Program-made: the position numbers and the translations under genes
The notes under the pieces: generated by a model
What the model was told of the DNA's origin: nothing
Database searches by the model: none
The model's input: only the letters and a program-made list of their open reading frames with translations
Part shown: one piece after another, positions 1-8,383 of the stretch
Layout of the letters: each line of letters begins with the position of its first letter
Position numbering within the stretch: the first letter of the stretch is position 1
DNA from: Deltaproteobacteria bacterium
GTDB lineage: Bacteria; UBA10199; JACPAL01
DNA: 64,000 nucleotides
NCBI GenBank assembly: GCA_016180845.1
Contig: JACPAK010000001.1
Span: 551,497-615,496 of the forward strand
Direction of reading: 5' to 3'

Positions 1-329
1 AGCTCGCGCGGCGAAAATGGCTTTGCCAGATAATCGTCCGCCCCCACCTCAAAGCCGACAATTCGGTCGACCTCTTCCGCCTTGGCGGTCAGGATCAGCA
101 CCGGAATCTTTGCGGTCTTGGGATCCCCCTTGAGCGTTTTACAAACCTCAAGCCCCCCGACGTCGGGGAGCATCAGATCCAGGATGATCAGATCCGGCAG
201 GGTGTGGCGCGCCTTAGAAAGACCTTGATTCCCACTAAGACAAAATTCGACGAAAAATTTTTCCTGGCGCAAGTTGTATTCGATCAACTCCGCGATATCT
301 TTTTCATCCTCGATGACCAGAATTTTCAT
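1..329 (-). CDS. PhoB-like response regulator, N-terminal receiver domain (partial)
   Basis: The gene runs off the left edge, so only about 110 residues are visible. They form a complete receiver domain: the acidic pair near residues 8-9, the phospho-acceptor Asp51 in a DLMLPD context, Thr81 and Lys103 followed by PF. An OmpR/PhoB-type DNA-binding domain would lie beyond the window. The start at 329 gives the canonical MKILVIEDE opening and has no Shine-Dalgarno site. A perfect TATAAT lies 6 bases before the ATG and a three-unit Pho-box-like repeat lies just upstream. The divergent neighbours are a DUF47 (PhoU-like) protein and a phosphate permease. Assignment as the phosphate regulator PhoB is inferred from this context; the receiver domain itself is certain. 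Confidence 0.85.
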   Translation of the reverse strand, partial: MKILVIEDEKDIAELIEYNLRQEKFFVEFCLSGNQGLSKARHTLPDLIILDLMLPDVGGLEVCKTLKGDPKTAKIPVLILTAKAEEVDRIVGFEVGADDYLAKPFSPRE

Positions 330-335
330 AAAGTG

Positions 336-382
336 ATTATAGGCAGGACGATTGTTACAATGTTGTGACAGGAATGTAAAAT
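336..382 (-). promoter_or_regulatory. Pho-box-like triple repeat with TATAAT -10
   Basis: Read on the minus strand, 382-350 holds three contiguous 11-base units: ATTTTACATTC, CTGTCACAACA and TTGTAACAATC. The second and third closely match the PhoB box pattern (CTGTCAT plus four AT-rich bases, repeated every 11 bp). A perfect TATAAT follows at 341-336, and there is no recognisable -35, as expected for PhoB-activated promoters where the box replaces it. The predicted transcription start falls on the ATG at 329. Autoregulation by the encoded regulator is inferred. The same site may also act on the divergent phosphate uptake genes. Confidence 0.65.
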
Positions 383-406
383 GATTGAATCCAGTGAAAT
401 GATTCA

Positions 407-435
407 TTGACCCTTCGTTGGAGTTTGCCTATAGG
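407..435 (+). promoter_or_regulatory. Candidate sigma-70 promoter for the DUF47-PiT genes
   Basis: TTGACC at 407-412 and TATAGG at 430-435 are separated by 17 bases, 10 bases before the ATG at 446. The -10 overlaps the AGGA that would otherwise serve as ribosome binding site, so the two readings compete. If this promoter is used the mRNA would have only about 4 leader bases. Confidence 0.35.
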
Positions 436-445
436 AACCGGACAA

Positions 446-1069
446 ATGGGTCTCTTTCCAAAAAACATCCAGTTCTTCGATCTCTTCGAGCGGGCGGCGA
501 ACAACATGCTCCACGGGGCGAAGCTGCTCGAGGATTTTGTCCAGGACTTCAAAGATGTCGAGAGGAAGTTGAGGGCGATCGAGGATGCCGAGCATGCGGG
601 GGATCAGATCACGCATGACACGATTGAGATGCTGAACAAGACCTTCATCACGCCGATCGATCGTGAGGATATCCATGAACTTGCCTCGGAGCTCGACGAT
701 ATCCTCGATCTGATCTTTGGGGCGGCGAATCGGATGGTTCTCTACAAGATCGGGCAGCCGACCGATGGAATGAAAAAGGTCTCCGCCCTTTTAGCGCGAT
801 CGGTTGAAGAGGTGAGCAAGGGAGTCCTGCGACTCCGGAATTATTCCAAAAATCCCCAGATGATCCTCGCCCAGTGTATCGAGGTGAATCGGATCGAGAA
901 TGAGGCGGATGAGGCGACACGTGTCGCGATCGCCTCACTGTTTGAGAAGGAGAGAGACCCGATTCGCCTGATCAAAGAGAAGGAAATTCTTGAGACCCTC
1001 GAGCTCGCGACAGATCGTTGTGAGGATGTCGCCAATGTCCTTGAGGGTATCATCCTAAAAAATGCCTGA
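446..1069 (+). CDS. DUF47 family PhoU-like phosphate transport regulator
   Basis: This 207-residue, largely alpha-helical protein matches the DUF47 (PhoU-like) family, which is typically encoded directly before PiT phosphate permeases and thought to modulate them. The start at 446 (MGLFPKNIQFFDLF) fits the family N-terminus and has AGGA nine bases upstream. A longer reading from TTG at 407 would add residues encoded by intergenic sequence and is less likely. The 3' end overlaps the PiT start by 8 bases, indicating translational coupling. Together with the divergent PhoB-like regulator it forms a phosphate-acquisition locus. Confidence 0.88.
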   Translation: MGLFPKNIQFFDLFERAANNMLHGAKLLEDFVQDFKDVERKLRAIEDAEHAGDQITHDTIEMLNKTFITPIDREDIHELASELDDILDLIFGAANRMVLYKIGQPTDGMKKVSALLARSVEEVSKGVLRLRNYSKNPQMILAQCIEVNRIENEADEATRVAIASLFEKERDPIRLIKEKEILETLELATDRCEDVANVLEGIILKNA

Positions 1070-2054
1070 GCTTTCTTTGTCACTGATCGTCGTCCTCCTG
1101 CTCGTGCTGGGTGCCGAATTTGTAAACGGCTGGACCGATGCCCCGAATGCGATCGCGACGGTCGTGTCGACAAAGGTCCTGTCTCCCCGACAGGCGGTGA
1201 TACTCGCGGTCTTGCTGAATATCCTGGGGGCGATGTCCGGACAGGCGGTTGCGGCGACGATCGGTAAGGGTTTTGTCGAGGCGGATATCATCAATCTGAC
1301 AACGGTCGCGGCGGCGATGATCGCGTTGATCGGCTGGAGCTCGATCGCCGCCTATTTTGGTCTTCCGACGAGCGAGAGTCATGCACTGGTTGCCGGATTA
1401 ACGGGAGCGGGATTTGCGTCGGGAGGGCTTGAGGCCCTGCTTTCAACCGGATGGAAGAAGGTTTTCATGGGGCTCGGTTTTTCAACCTTTCTGGGATTTA
1501 TCTTTGGCTATCTGATTATTCTCATCATTTCCTGGATTTTCAGGAATATCGCCCCAGGCAAGGTGAAAAAGATCTTTGGTCGTCTCCAGATTCTCTCCGC
1601 TGCCTTCATGGCGTTTGGACACGGCTCGAATGACGGGCAAAAGTTTATCGGGGCGTTTGCGTTGGCGCTTGTTCTGGGCGGGGTGATGCCGGAGTTTCAT
1701 ATTCCGATCTGGGTTATTATTCTTTGTGCGACGGTGATGGGGATCGGAACCTCTGTTGGAGGATGGCGGATCATCAGGACGATGGGGGTGAAGCTGGTCA
1801 AGCTCGAGACCTATCATGGGTTTGCGGCGGAGACCGGTGCGGCAACGGCGATTCAGATCGCGTCGGTTTTGGGGATCCCCTTAAGCACCACACACACGAT
1901 CAACACCTCGATCATGGGTGTCGGGAGTGCGCGCCGTTTTTCGGCGGTCCGGTGGGGGGTGGCCGGGCAGATTATCGCCGCCTGGGTCTTGACCTTTCCG
2001 GTTTGTGGGGTTCTAAGCTGGGGAATCACAAAAGTTTTGATGTTATTTGCATGA
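1062..2054 (+). CDS. PiT family inorganic phosphate transporter
   Basis: This 330-residue polytopic inner-membrane protein has the duplicated PiT signature: [11 protein letters not shown] near residues 20-30 and FGHGSNDGQ in the second half, each carrying the Asp/Asn residues used in metal-phosphate symport. It is an ion-driven, low-affinity type phosphate carrier. It overlaps the DUF47 gene by 8 bases and shares a 4-base ATGA overlap with purC, so the three genes are probably one transcript. Linking phosphate uptake to a purine-synthesis gene is unusual and may simply reflect compaction. Confidence 0.92.
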   Translation: MPELSLSLIVVLLLVLGAEFVNGWTDAPNAIATVVSTKVLSPRQAVILAVLLNILGAMSGQAVAATIGKGFVEADIINLTTVAAAMIALIGWSSIAAYFGLPTSESHALVAGLTGAGFASGGLEALLSTGWKKVFMGLGFSTFLGFIFGYLIILIISWIFRNIAPGKVKKIFGRLQILSAAFMAFGHGSNDGQKFIGAFALALVLGGVMPEFHIPIWVIILCATVMGIGTSVGGWRIIRTMGVKLVKLETYHGFAAETGAATAIQIASVLGIPLSTTHTINTSIMGVGSARRFSAVRWGVAGQIIAAWVLTFPVCGVLSWGITKVLMLFA

Positions 2055-2959
2055 CGCTTTTTGAATCAGATCTTAAAGGATTGAAACTCCTCTTCCGCGG
2101 CAAGGTGCGCGATATCTACGAATTGCCTGGCGATACGCCCCTACTTCTCATCGTCGCGACCGATCGACTCTCTGCCTTTGACGTGATTTTGCCGACCCCG
2201 ATTCCCGATAAAGGTAAAATTTTGACGGCCGTTTCCAATTTCTGGTTTGAGAAATTGAAAACAATCATTCCAAACCATTTGACGCACAAGCCGTTATCAA
2301 CGGTGATCAATGATCCCGAAGGTTTGAAACAGGCAGAAGGGCGATCCGTCATTGTTAAAAAAACAGAACCGCTCAAGATCGAGGCGGTGGTTCGCGGGTA
2401 TCTTGCCGGTTCCGGCTGGAAGGATTATCAGAAGACAGGCGCTGTCTGTGGAATTCCACTGCCATCCGGTCTTCAGGAAGCGGCCCGGCTTCCGGGCCCG
2501 ATCTTCACGCCAGCGACGAAGGCGGCGAAGGGGGCGCATGATGAGAATATCTCTTTTGATCAGGCGGTGGAGATTGTCGGTGGTGACATTGCAGAACAGG
2601 TAAGAGAGGTGAGCCTTCACCTCTATAAAGAGGCCTCGAAATGGGCGGAGGCAAGAGGGATTATACTCGCCGATACGAAGTTTGAATTTGGGTTGTTGAG
2701 GGGCGTGGCAAGCAGCGCCCCCACATTAATTTGGATCGACGAGGCGTTGACGCCCGACTCTTCCCGTTTCTGGCCGAAGGATCAATATAAGGTAGGAATC
2801 TCGCCCCCAAGTTTTGACAAGCAGTTCGTTCGCGACTATCTCGAATCAATCCACTGGAACAAAAAACCCCCGGCGCCGGAGTTGCCGAAGGAGATCGCAG
2901 AGAAGACGGCGGAGAAATATCGGGAGGCGTTGGAGAGGTTAACAAAACAGGGATTTTAA
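2051..2959 (+). CDS. purC: Phosphoribosylaminoimidazole-succinocarboxamide synthase
   Basis: This enzyme joins CAIR and aspartate using ATP in de novo purine synthesis. The N-terminus carries the family motif [10 protein letters not shown] followed by [10 protein letters not shown], and the centre has [13 protein letters not shown]. At 302 residues it is the longer form resembling yeast Ade1 rather than the roughly 240-residue E. coli type. The start at 2051 overlaps the PiT stop by 4 bases. The last 21 bases overlap the 3' end of the convergent HAD gene, so both C-termini are encoded on opposite strands of the same DNA. Confidence 0.95.
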   Translation: MTLFESDLKGLKLLFRGKVRDIYELPGDTPLLLIVATDRLSAFDVILPTPIPDKGKILTAVSNFWFEKLKTIIPNHLTHKPLSTVINDPEGLKQAEGRSVIVKKTEPLKIEAVVRGYLAGSGWKDYQKTGAVCGIPLPSGLQEAARLPGPIFTPATKAAKGAHDENISFDQAVEIVGGDIAEQVREVSLHLYKEASKWAEARGIILADTKFEFGLLRGVASSAPTLIWIDEALTPDSSRFWPKDQYKVGISPPSFDKQFVRDYLESIHWNKKPPAPELPKEIAEKTAEKYREALERLTKQGF

Positions 2960-3586
2960 CTCCCTCAACTCCGAAATCACAAAATCCGGTTTCGCCTGCC
3001 GCACCTCGTTCGGAGAACGAAAGCCTTTCAGATAGCCACAGGTGAGTACCCTGGCATTTTTCCCAGTCTCAATGTCGATCTTGCTATCACCGATCAGGAC
3101 AGTTTCGGCTGGGAGACATTTCATCGTCTTCATGAGGTGATGCACGATCGTCGGATCCGGTTTTTTGGGGAAACCGGACTCGCTTCCGATTACCTCATCA
3201 AAATAGTGATCGAGTTTTAGCCCCTTCAGGATCGGTTCGGTAAAGTATTGGGGTTTATTCGTGAAGACCGCCTTTTTCTTCCCCTTGAAATGTTCCAGTA
3301 TCTCAAGGGCCCCCTCCATAGGGACGGTGCAATCCAGAGAATGCGTACCATAATAATCCTTAAATATCTGAAGTGCCTTTTGGAAGTTAGGCCCCTCTTC
3401 CTCACCGACCGATTTTTGAATAAGCGGCCTGACCCCATTGCCGACATACGAATAGATCTCTTCATCGGAGACCTGGGGAAGGCTTAAGTCGCGAAGTGTC
3501 CAGTGAACGCAATTGGCGATGTCGCGCTTGGAGTCGATGAGGGTACCGTCGAGGTCAAAAATGAGAAGGTTGATTTTTTGCGGCAT
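2939..3586 (-). CDS. HAD-superfamily phosphatase, Gph-like
   Basis: This 215-residue protein has all four HAD motifs: FDLDGTL with nucleophile Asp11 and acid/base Asp13, the FTNKP motif II, a conserved Lys in KKPDP and the [11 protein letters not shown] metal-binding motif. The helical cap is of the type found in phosphoglycolate phosphatases. The start at 3584-3586 is preferred over upstream in-frame codons because the upstream stretch is low-complexity Lys/Glu-rich sequence antisense to the next gene. A GGTGAGAG stretch precedes it. The substrate is not proven; phosphoglycolate or a related small phosphoester is likely. It diverges from the next gene with only 18 bases between start codons. 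Confidence 0.85.
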   Translation of the reverse strand: MPQKINLLIFDLDGTLIDSKRDIANCVHWTLRDLSLPQVSDEEIYSYVGNGVRPLIQKSVGEEEGPNFQKALQIFKDYYGTHSLDCTVPMEGALEILEHFKGKKKAVFTNKPQYFTEPILKGLKLDHYFDEVIGSESGFPKKPDPTIVHHLMKTMKCLPAETVLIGDSKIDIETGKNARVLTCGYLKGFRSPNEVRQAKPDFVISELRELKSLFC

Positions 3587-3604
3587 ATTTGATCTCTCAC
3601 CTTT

Positions 3605-4456
3605 ATGTCGATTTCGTTTATCCTTGTCACCTTCCTTTTTCAACTCGCCGTCGGGATGATGGTCACCGTTTCTTTTCTCCCCCCGAAGCTCGTTGATCCC
3701 CGTTTTTTCAAGTCGATCAGTTTTTGGGGTTTTCTTTTCATTCTTTTCGGTCTCCTGCTTCAGCACGAGTCCGTTTTTCAGTTGCCGGCGAATTTTGCGG
3801 TAGAGGAGGGAAGTCGTGAGTTGCTTGCTCGTGCCGGTCGAATCCTCTTTTTCTTTTTCGGCGCTGTGACGTTTGCGCAATGGTTTCATCTCCGGTTTTT
3901 CAATGGGAACGCCTCACGACCGGGACTGCTTTTCATCTCCTCCGTCGGTATCCTGGCAGTGATCACTGATGCCTTTCTCTTTCGGCCCAATATCCCACCG
4001 CTTCTTGTTCAGAATATCGTCGTTCCACTTCAATTTCTCTCGGCGTCGTTACTTCTGGGTGGTTTTCTTGCGGGGATGATTTTTGGTCACTGGTATCTCG
4101 TGAACACCGAGATGCCGAAGCGACTTTTGGTTACAATGGCTTGGATCCTGATTGGTGTGCTGATCTTGAGGGTCCTATCTGTCGGGACGACACTCCTTTG
4201 TTTTGAAAAATTTGTTTATCCCGAGGTCAGTTTTTTAAACAATCTTGTTTCGTTTCAGGGGCACGGGATTTTTTTCTGGCAGAGGGTTCTGGTAGGACTT
4301 CTCATTCCGGCGATTGTCGTGGGGATGATCTGGAGCACCGCGCGGATCGGCTCGAACCAATCAGCGACCGGGATCATGTACGTCGCGATCGCGTTTGTGT
4401 TTATCGGAGAACTCGCGGCGCGGTATCTGTTTCTCTTGTCGGCGATTCCTCTATGA
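3605..4456 (+). CDS. Hypothetical polytopic membrane protein
   Basis: I do not recognise a family. The 283 residues contain about eight hydrophobic segments with short loops and no obvious catalytic motif. The start at 3605 has no clear ribosome binding site and lies 18 bases from the divergent HAD start. The stop overlaps the next ATG by 4 bases, so it is probably co-translated with the small zinc-ribbon protein. Coding potential is supported by the long membrane-type reading frame and this coupling. Confidence 0.65.
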   Translation: MSISFILVTFLFQLAVGMMVTVSFLPPKLVDPRFFKSISFWGFLFILFGLLLQHESVFQLPANFAVEEGSRELLARAGRILFFFFGAVTFAQWFHLRFFNGNASRPGLLFISSVGILAVITDAFLFRPNIPPLLVQNIVVPLQFLSASLLLGGFLAGMIFGHWYLVNTEMPKRLLVTMAWILIGVLILRVLSVGTTLLCFEKFVYPEVSFLNNLVSFQGHGIFFWQRVLVGLLIPAIVVGMIWSTARIGSNQSATGIMYVAIAFVFIGELAARYLFLLSAIPL

Positions 4457-4767
4457 AATTTGCTGCGATGAACCCCGACGACATCATCACTACCTGCCCT
4501 TCCTGCAGCGCGAAAGATCTCTACCTCCAAAAAGACTTCCCCCGCAAAATTGCGATCAGCATTGTGGTGATCGGCATCATCACCAGTTTTTGGACCTATG
4601 GGATCTCGCTCCTGGTCGTGGCACTGATTGATTTTATCCTGTTTCGGCGTGTCAAATGGATGACAGTTTGTTACAAATGCCGGTCGGAATATCGAGGATA
4701 CAAGCCGAATCCCGCCCATAAGGAGTTTGACAGGCACCTCGATGAATTGTACAGGTACGGCCCATGA
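4453..4767 (+). CDS. Small zinc-ribbon membrane protein
   Basis: The 104-residue product has CPSC at residues 15-18 and CYKC at 73-76, a four-cysteine zinc ribbon split by one or two transmembrane segments (about residues 33-63). Both Cys pairs would therefore lie on the same side if the membrane part is a hairpin. It starts in a 4-base overlap with the preceding membrane protein. Function is unknown; a membrane-tethered zinc ribbon is all that the sequence shows. Confidence 0.7.
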   Translation: MKFAAMNPDDIITTCPSCSAKDLYLQKDFPRKIAISIVVIGIITSFWTYGISLLVVALIDFILFRRVKWMTVCYKCRSEYRGYKPNPAHKEFDRHLDELYRYGP

Positions 4768-4779
4768 CCAAGTCCGGGT

Positions 4780-4796
4780 ACCCGCCGTAGGCGGGT
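4780..4796. repeat. Short perfect hairpin between genes
   Basis: ACCCGCC and GGCGGGT form a 7-base stem around a GTA loop, with outer GTCC/GGAC able to pair as well. There is no T-run on either strand, so it is not a classical terminator. It lies in the 65-base gap before mqnD and may be a small palindromic repeat or an mRNA processing site. Confidence 0.5.
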
Positions 4797-4832
4797 GGAC
4801 GCGGAAATGGTTGGAGACGGGAGTCGGAAACC

Positions 4833-5804
4833 ATGAAATTGACCCTTGCCCACAGCCCCGATGCCGATGACGCCTTTATGTTTTATCCCCTCTTTGAGGG
4901 GAAGGTTGACCTTCAAGGCCTGGAGTTCGAAGAGGTTCGCGAGGATATCGAGACCCTGAATCGGAAGTCTGAGGAGGGGGCCTATGATATCAGTGCGATT
5001 TCGCTCCATGTCTATCCAGCGATCCAGGGGAATTATCTCTTGCTCCCGACGGGGGCCTGCTTTGGGGAGAAGTATGGTCCGGTTCTTGTCTCAAATCGTC
5101 AACTCAAACCACGTCAGGTTTTGAGGCTTCGATGCGCGATCCCGGGGAAGAGGACAACCGCCTTTTTGGTCCTCAAATTTTGGGAACGGGCGATCTCAGG
5201 GGAGGGGCGTTCAGGGGTTTCTTATACCGAGGTCCCTTTTGATCAGGTGATGGAGAAGGTGGCGGCGAAACAGATGGATTTAGGTCTCGTGATTCATGAA
5301 GGGCAATTGACCTATACCGAGAAGGGGCTCTTCAAGGTCGTTGATTTGGGGGAGTGGTGGTATTCCCAGACGGAACTTCCTCTGCCTCTCGGTGCTATTG
5401 TTGTACGACGAGGCCTGGATTGGGAGACTCAAAAGAAGGTTTCAGAGGTGATCCAGTCCAGCATTCGGTATGCCTTGGAGCATAAGGAGGAGGCGGTTGC
5501 CTATGCCCTTCCCTTTGCGCGGGGGCTTGATCAAACCAAGGCGGCTGAGTTCATCGGGAAGTATGTCAATGAGATGACGGTGGCGATGGGGCGGCGAGGG
5601 CTGAAGGCGATTCGAGCCCTTTTCGAGAGAGGCTATCGGAATGGTGCTCTCTCCAGACGTGTTGATATGACCGATGCCATCTTGAGTTTCAAAAAAGGTG
5701 TGGAATCTGAACCGGGCGAAATGGGTGATGTTTCACATGAAACAGTGCCGAGTGAGGTTCCAGGTGAGACCCCTTCCGAGATCAAACCAGAAGAATCCCA
5801 TTAA
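4833..5804 (+). CDS. mqnD: 1,4-dihydroxy-6-naphthoate synthase family (MqnD, futalosine menaquinone pathway)
   Basis: The 323-residue protein has the MqnA/MqnD periplasmic-binding-protein fold signature, SPDADDAFMFYPL near residues 8-20, then an ACFGEKYGPV motif typical of the MqnD branch. MqnD converts cyclic de-hypoxanthine futalosine to 1,4-dihydroxy-6-naphthoate. The last 40 or so residues form a Pro/Glu/Ser-rich tail that looks disordered and is not part of the usual domain. The gene stands alone here without other mqn genes. It supports menaquinone as the quinone used by the nearby complex I subunits. The MqnA alternative is less likely. Confidence 0.8.
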   Translation: MKLTLAHSPDADDAFMFYPLFEGKVDLQGLEFEEVREDIETLNRKSEEGAYDISAISLHVYPAIQGNYLLLPTGACFGEKYGPVLVSNRQLKPRQVLRLRCAIPGKRTTAFLVLKFWERAISGEGRSGVSYTEVPFDQVMEKVAAKQMDLGLVIHEGQLTYTEKGLFKVVDLGEWWYSQTELPLPLGAIVVRRGLDWETQKKVSEVIQSSIRYALEHKEEAVAYALPFARGLDQTKAAEFIGKYVNEMTVAMGRRGLKAIRALFERGYRNGALSRRVDMTDAILSFKKGVESEPGEMGDVSHETVPSEVPGETPSEIKPEESH

Positions 5805-5809
5805 TTTTT

Positions 5810-6586
5810 TTATTCGATTTCCCTGCCGGGACCGAACAGTCGGGCCTTCATGAGGTGAAGTTCCCCTTCTTTTTTCTTATTTTTTCGGATCAGGAGTTCA
5901 CCCAAAAGGGTATGGCACGGGACACAGCTGGGGCGGATTTCGATCGCCTTCCGATAAGAATGAATCGCCTCTCCTTCTTCTCCGGCCTCCTCAAGACTTT
6001 TTGCCAAAAAATAATGGGGGAGTGGAGAGTCGCTTGTGTGAGAGGCAACTTCTTGCAGTTTTTTAATCCTCTCATCGCGATCAGCTGTTTCGTAAATTTT
6101 TTCGAGGCTACTCAGTGGATCTGATGACGTTTTGTCTTGTGAGAAAGAGGGGCTGTCCAACGAGCAGATGATCTTGGCCACTGAGTACGATTCAGGGTGG
6201 GCCGGTTCCAGGGACAAAAATTCGTCGAGATGCTCGAGGGCTTTTTTAGAATCATTCAGTTTAAAGGCGTAGATCATCCCCAAATTGTAGTGTGCTTTTG
6301 CATGGTCCTGCTTCTTCTCCAGTATTTTCTCATAGTCTTCGATCGCCAGCGTGTATTCCTCCAGTCCTTGATAGGCGAGCGCTCGTAGAAATCTGGGCTT
6401 TTCATCCTTTGGATTCATTTCGATCAGCATAGAGAGTTCATCGATCGCCTGACGTCTCTGACCATTTTGAATAAGACGTTTCGCTGATTGAAGGTCCTCT
6501 TCGTAGGCAGGTCGGAAGGCAGCCCTCTGTCCCGCCGCACAGCAATTTAAGAAGATCAGAATTAATAAAATAAAAAATTTCACCAT
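5810..6586 (-). CDS. TPR-repeat lipoprotein, last gene of the CsgG-like operon
   Basis: The 258-residue product opens with a hydrophobic signal sequence ending in LNCC at residues 13-16, a plausible lipobox, so it is probably a lipoprotein. Several tetratricopeptide repeats follow, for example around residues 30-130 and 185-250, each with the A-x-Y-x-x-G pattern. Its ATG directly follows the TAA of the CsgG-like gene (TAAATG), indicating coupling. A periplasmic or outer-membrane scaffold for the secretion pore, comparable in position to curli accessory proteins, is inferred. It ends 5 bases from the convergent mqnD. Confidence 0.82.
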   Translation of the reverse strand: MVKFFILLILIFLNCCAAGQRAAFRPAYEEDLQSAKRLIQNGQRRQAIDELSMLIEMNPKDEKPRFLRALAYQGLEEYTLAIEDYEKILEKKQDHAKAHYNLGMIYAFKLNDSKKALEHLDEFLSLEPAHPESYSVAKIICSLDSPSFSQDKTSSDPLSSLEKIYETADRDERIKKLQEVASHTSDSPLPHYFLAKSLEEAGEEGEAIHSYRKAIEIRPSCVPCHTLLGELLIRKNKKKEGELHLMKARLFGPGREIE

Positions 6587-7582
6587 TTACTCCAACATTT
6601 GATAACCGCTTAGAGAGGAAGTTGTTGCCGAAGACGATTCGCTGCGGCCGACAAGACGGACAAGATCGCCAATTCGGGGACGGAAGGGACCTAGAATCTT
6701 GGCCCGTGTGTATTTGAGTTCGATAGCGATCGCCTCGGCGACTCCCAACTCTTTTTCCACCAACCCCAGGATTTCGTTTGTTTCGGGATCGGTCAGGACT
6801 TTTTGGACGGAACTGACACGGAATCGGTCACCGATCTGGAGATCGGCCTTCTTGCCGGCGTCAAAATAGAGGGTGTCCCCCTCCACTTCAATAACCCTCG
6901 CCATCCAGGAAAATTCCTCGGTCCTTTGCTCCACCACTTCGAGGATGAATTGAAGCGCGTCGGAGATCGCGCGGCGCGTTGCCTTGCCCAGAGGTGTTTT
7001 ATAGAAAAGATCACCACCGAACTCGACAAATTTATAATCGACCTTGATACTCGTTGCCCTTTCCCAGGCACGTCCTTGTGCCCGGTGCGAATGGAGGATT
7101 TCCCCTGTTCGTGTATCGATCACGCGGAGATCGATCCCGACATGGGCGGCGACAAACTCACCGCTCACCTTGGGTCCGAAAGATTTTGCCACAGAGACCG
7201 AACCGCCGACGCCGGTCTGGCGTTCTTCAAACTCAGTGACCTCACCGACGATCAGATAATCGACCCCCAAAAGCTGTCCGGCCGGTGTTTGTGTAAAAGG
7301 GGAGGAGAGGTTTGCTTGACCGAGCTCCTGTTCGATCAGGACCTTCGAGAGGATTGCCCGTTCGACGACGACGACCCGCCCACTATCGATGAGGAGCGTG
7401 ACAAGCTGCGCGGCGAGTCCGCCGCCGATGTTCCATCCCCCATAGACAGAGGCAAATCGGTCGGTGGTCCCGAACTGGGATACCGCGACCCGTGCCTTTG
7501 GCCCCTGTTTTGGGAGTGCCGTGGCGTACGTTGGCAGAGCGATCATTACAAAAAATAGTATGTTACGGGCAAAGTCTTTCAT
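6587..7582 (-). CDS. CsgG/HfaB-family outer-membrane secretion pore
   Basis: The 331-residue protein has a Sec signal peptide (cleavage near residue 22, after ATA) and a CsgG domain at about residues 30-230. Visible CsgG hallmarks are VAVSQFG, the invariant VVVER at 71-75, an Ile/Leu-rich EQELG segment and GVDYLIVGEVTEF near 106-118. A C-terminal beta-rich domain (about 235-320) resembles those of non-curli CsgG relatives. Unlike E. coli CsgG there is no lipobox cysteine. CsgG proteins form nonameric outer-membrane pores that export amyloid subunits. The gene overlaps the upstream small-protein gene by 20 bases and abuts the TPR gene, so it is part of one transcript with three small secreted proteins, its likely substrates. 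Confidence 0.88.
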   Translation of the reverse strand: MKDFARNILFFVMIALPTYATALPKQGPKARVAVSQFGTTDRFASVYGGWNIGGGLAAQLVTLLIDSGRVVVVERAILSKVLIEQELGQANLSSPFTQTPAGQLLGVDYLIVGEVTEFEERQTGVGGSVSVAKSFGPKVSGEFVAAHVGIDLRVIDTRTGEILHSHRAQGRAWERATSIKVDYKFVEFGGDLFYKTPLGKATRRAISDALQFILEVVEQRTEEFSWMARVIEVEGDTLYFDAGKKADLQIGDRFRVSSVQKVLTDPETNEILGLVEKELGVAEAIAIELKYTRAKILGPFRPRIGDLVRLVGRSESSSATTSSLSGYQMLE

Positions 7583-7961
7583 TGGGATTCACCACTTGGA
7601 CATTTATGGCCGAGTTAATTGTCCCCTCGTTACTTTCGACATTGACCTCTCCATGGCCCGCCTCGACATTCACACTTCCCGCGATACGATTTTGTTCATC
7701 ATCGATTTCGCGCATTCGCTGTCGCGCCTGTTCTACAGGACTACAAACCATTTGGGTCTGAAGCATGACCGGTTGTTGAATGACACGGACGACGCTCCCT
7801 TCTTCCACCTCCTGTCTCTGGCGCATATTCGAGACGGCATTTTGCAATTCCGGATTGTGCGGATTTGGTTCTAGCGCTAGTGCTGAGGCAGCCAGCAGGA
7901 GTTTCATAAGAACCAATACCGCTGTCTTGCGTGACTTAACTCTTTTTGAATGCCTTTTCAT
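7563..7961 (-). CDS. Small secreted protein C of the CsgG-like operon
   Basis: This 132-residue unrecognised protein has a signal peptide (basic N-terminus, hydrophobic core, cleavage near residue 29 after ALA). The mature part has a charged helical middle with many Gln and Arg, and a C-terminal stretch (96-132) with alternating hydrophobic residues: VNVEAGHGEVNVES, then GTINSAINVQVVN. That stretch aligns with the C-termini of the two proteins upstream. Two cysteines occur in the mature protein. The start overlaps the preceding stop as ATGA and the 3' end overlaps the pore gene by 20 bases. A minor subunit or adaptor role is inferred. Confidence 0.78.
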   Translation of the reverse strand: MKRHSKRVKSRKTAVLVLMKLLLAASALALEPNPHNPELQNAVSNMRQRQEVEEGSVVRVIQQPVMLQTQMVCSPVEQARQRMREIDDEQNRIAGSVNVEAGHGEVNVESNEGTINSAINVQVVNPNERLCP

Positions 7962-8314
7962 TGCTTCATATTCCCCAGGATGATCGTGGAATTTATAGAG
8001 GCATCGATCATGCTGTTGGTTGAATCTTTCATCCCCTTGATTTCGATCTTTTCGTGGCCGACCTGAATATTCATATCCCCCATAATATTCATGCTCGCAT
8101 CTCCGTAATTATGACTCCCGTCCCGGCGATCCGCCTGGTTGTTCTGGGTATTGGTGCTCGGCCCATAGTTCTGAATCGTCCCTTTTTGTGTCGTGTCACC
8201 CATTTGGCATTCCTTGAGGCAGAGGGCGTGAGACAAACCGGGAAAAAGGAAGGAAAAGATTGCCAGCGCACCAATTACTTTTTTTTTAAGTTTTATTTTG
8301 TTTCGTGCCTGCAT
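7958..8314 (-). CDS. Small secreted protein B of the CsgG-like operon, candidate fibre subunit
   Basis: The 118-residue protein has a long basic signal peptide (cleavage near residue 30, after SHA). The mature sequence begins LCLKEC, continues Asn/Gln/Thr-rich, and ends in a 50-residue domain (69-118) with NYGD, MNIQVGHEKIEI and MIDASINSTIILGN. This domain is clearly related to that of protein A. Alternating polar and aliphatic residues suggest beta strands, as in curlin-type amyloid. AAGGAG lies 6-7 bases before the ATG. The gene overlaps the next by 4 bases. No family name is recognised from memory. Confidence 0.78.
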   Translation of the reverse strand: MQARNKIKLKKKVIGALAIFSFLFPGLSHALCLKECQMGDTTQKGTIQNYGPSTNTQNNQADRRDGSHNYGDASMNIMGDMNIQVGHEKIEIKGMKDSTNSMIDASINSTIILGNMKQ

Positions 8315-8340
8315 TTTTCTCTCCTTTTCCCCGGTTTGTC

Positions 8341-8370
8341 CCGGGTTCTCTGAAATCTCGGAGAACCCGG
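8341..8370 (-). promoter_or_regulatory. Stem-loop between the genes for proteins A and B
   Basis: CCGGGTTCTC and GAGAACCCGG are perfect 10-base arms, extendable to 13 pairs with one G-U around an AATC loop. No T-run follows on the minus strand, so it is unlikely to be an intrinsic terminator. Located directly after the first gene of the operon, it could protect that message from 3' decay and so raise the level of protein A over downstream products, as known for several fimbrial operons. Confidence 0.6.
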
Positions 8371-8383
8371 AGACTTCACCTTG

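Noticed and set aside
407-445. TTG start for the DUF47 gene
   Set aside because: The extra 13 codons lie in probable promoter sequence; the ATG at 446 has a ribosome site and fits the family N-terminus.
6803-7558. A 251-codon plus-strand open frame
   Set aside because: It is antisense to the CsgG-like gene, has no ribosome site or recognisable motif, and the minus strand encodes a clear family member.
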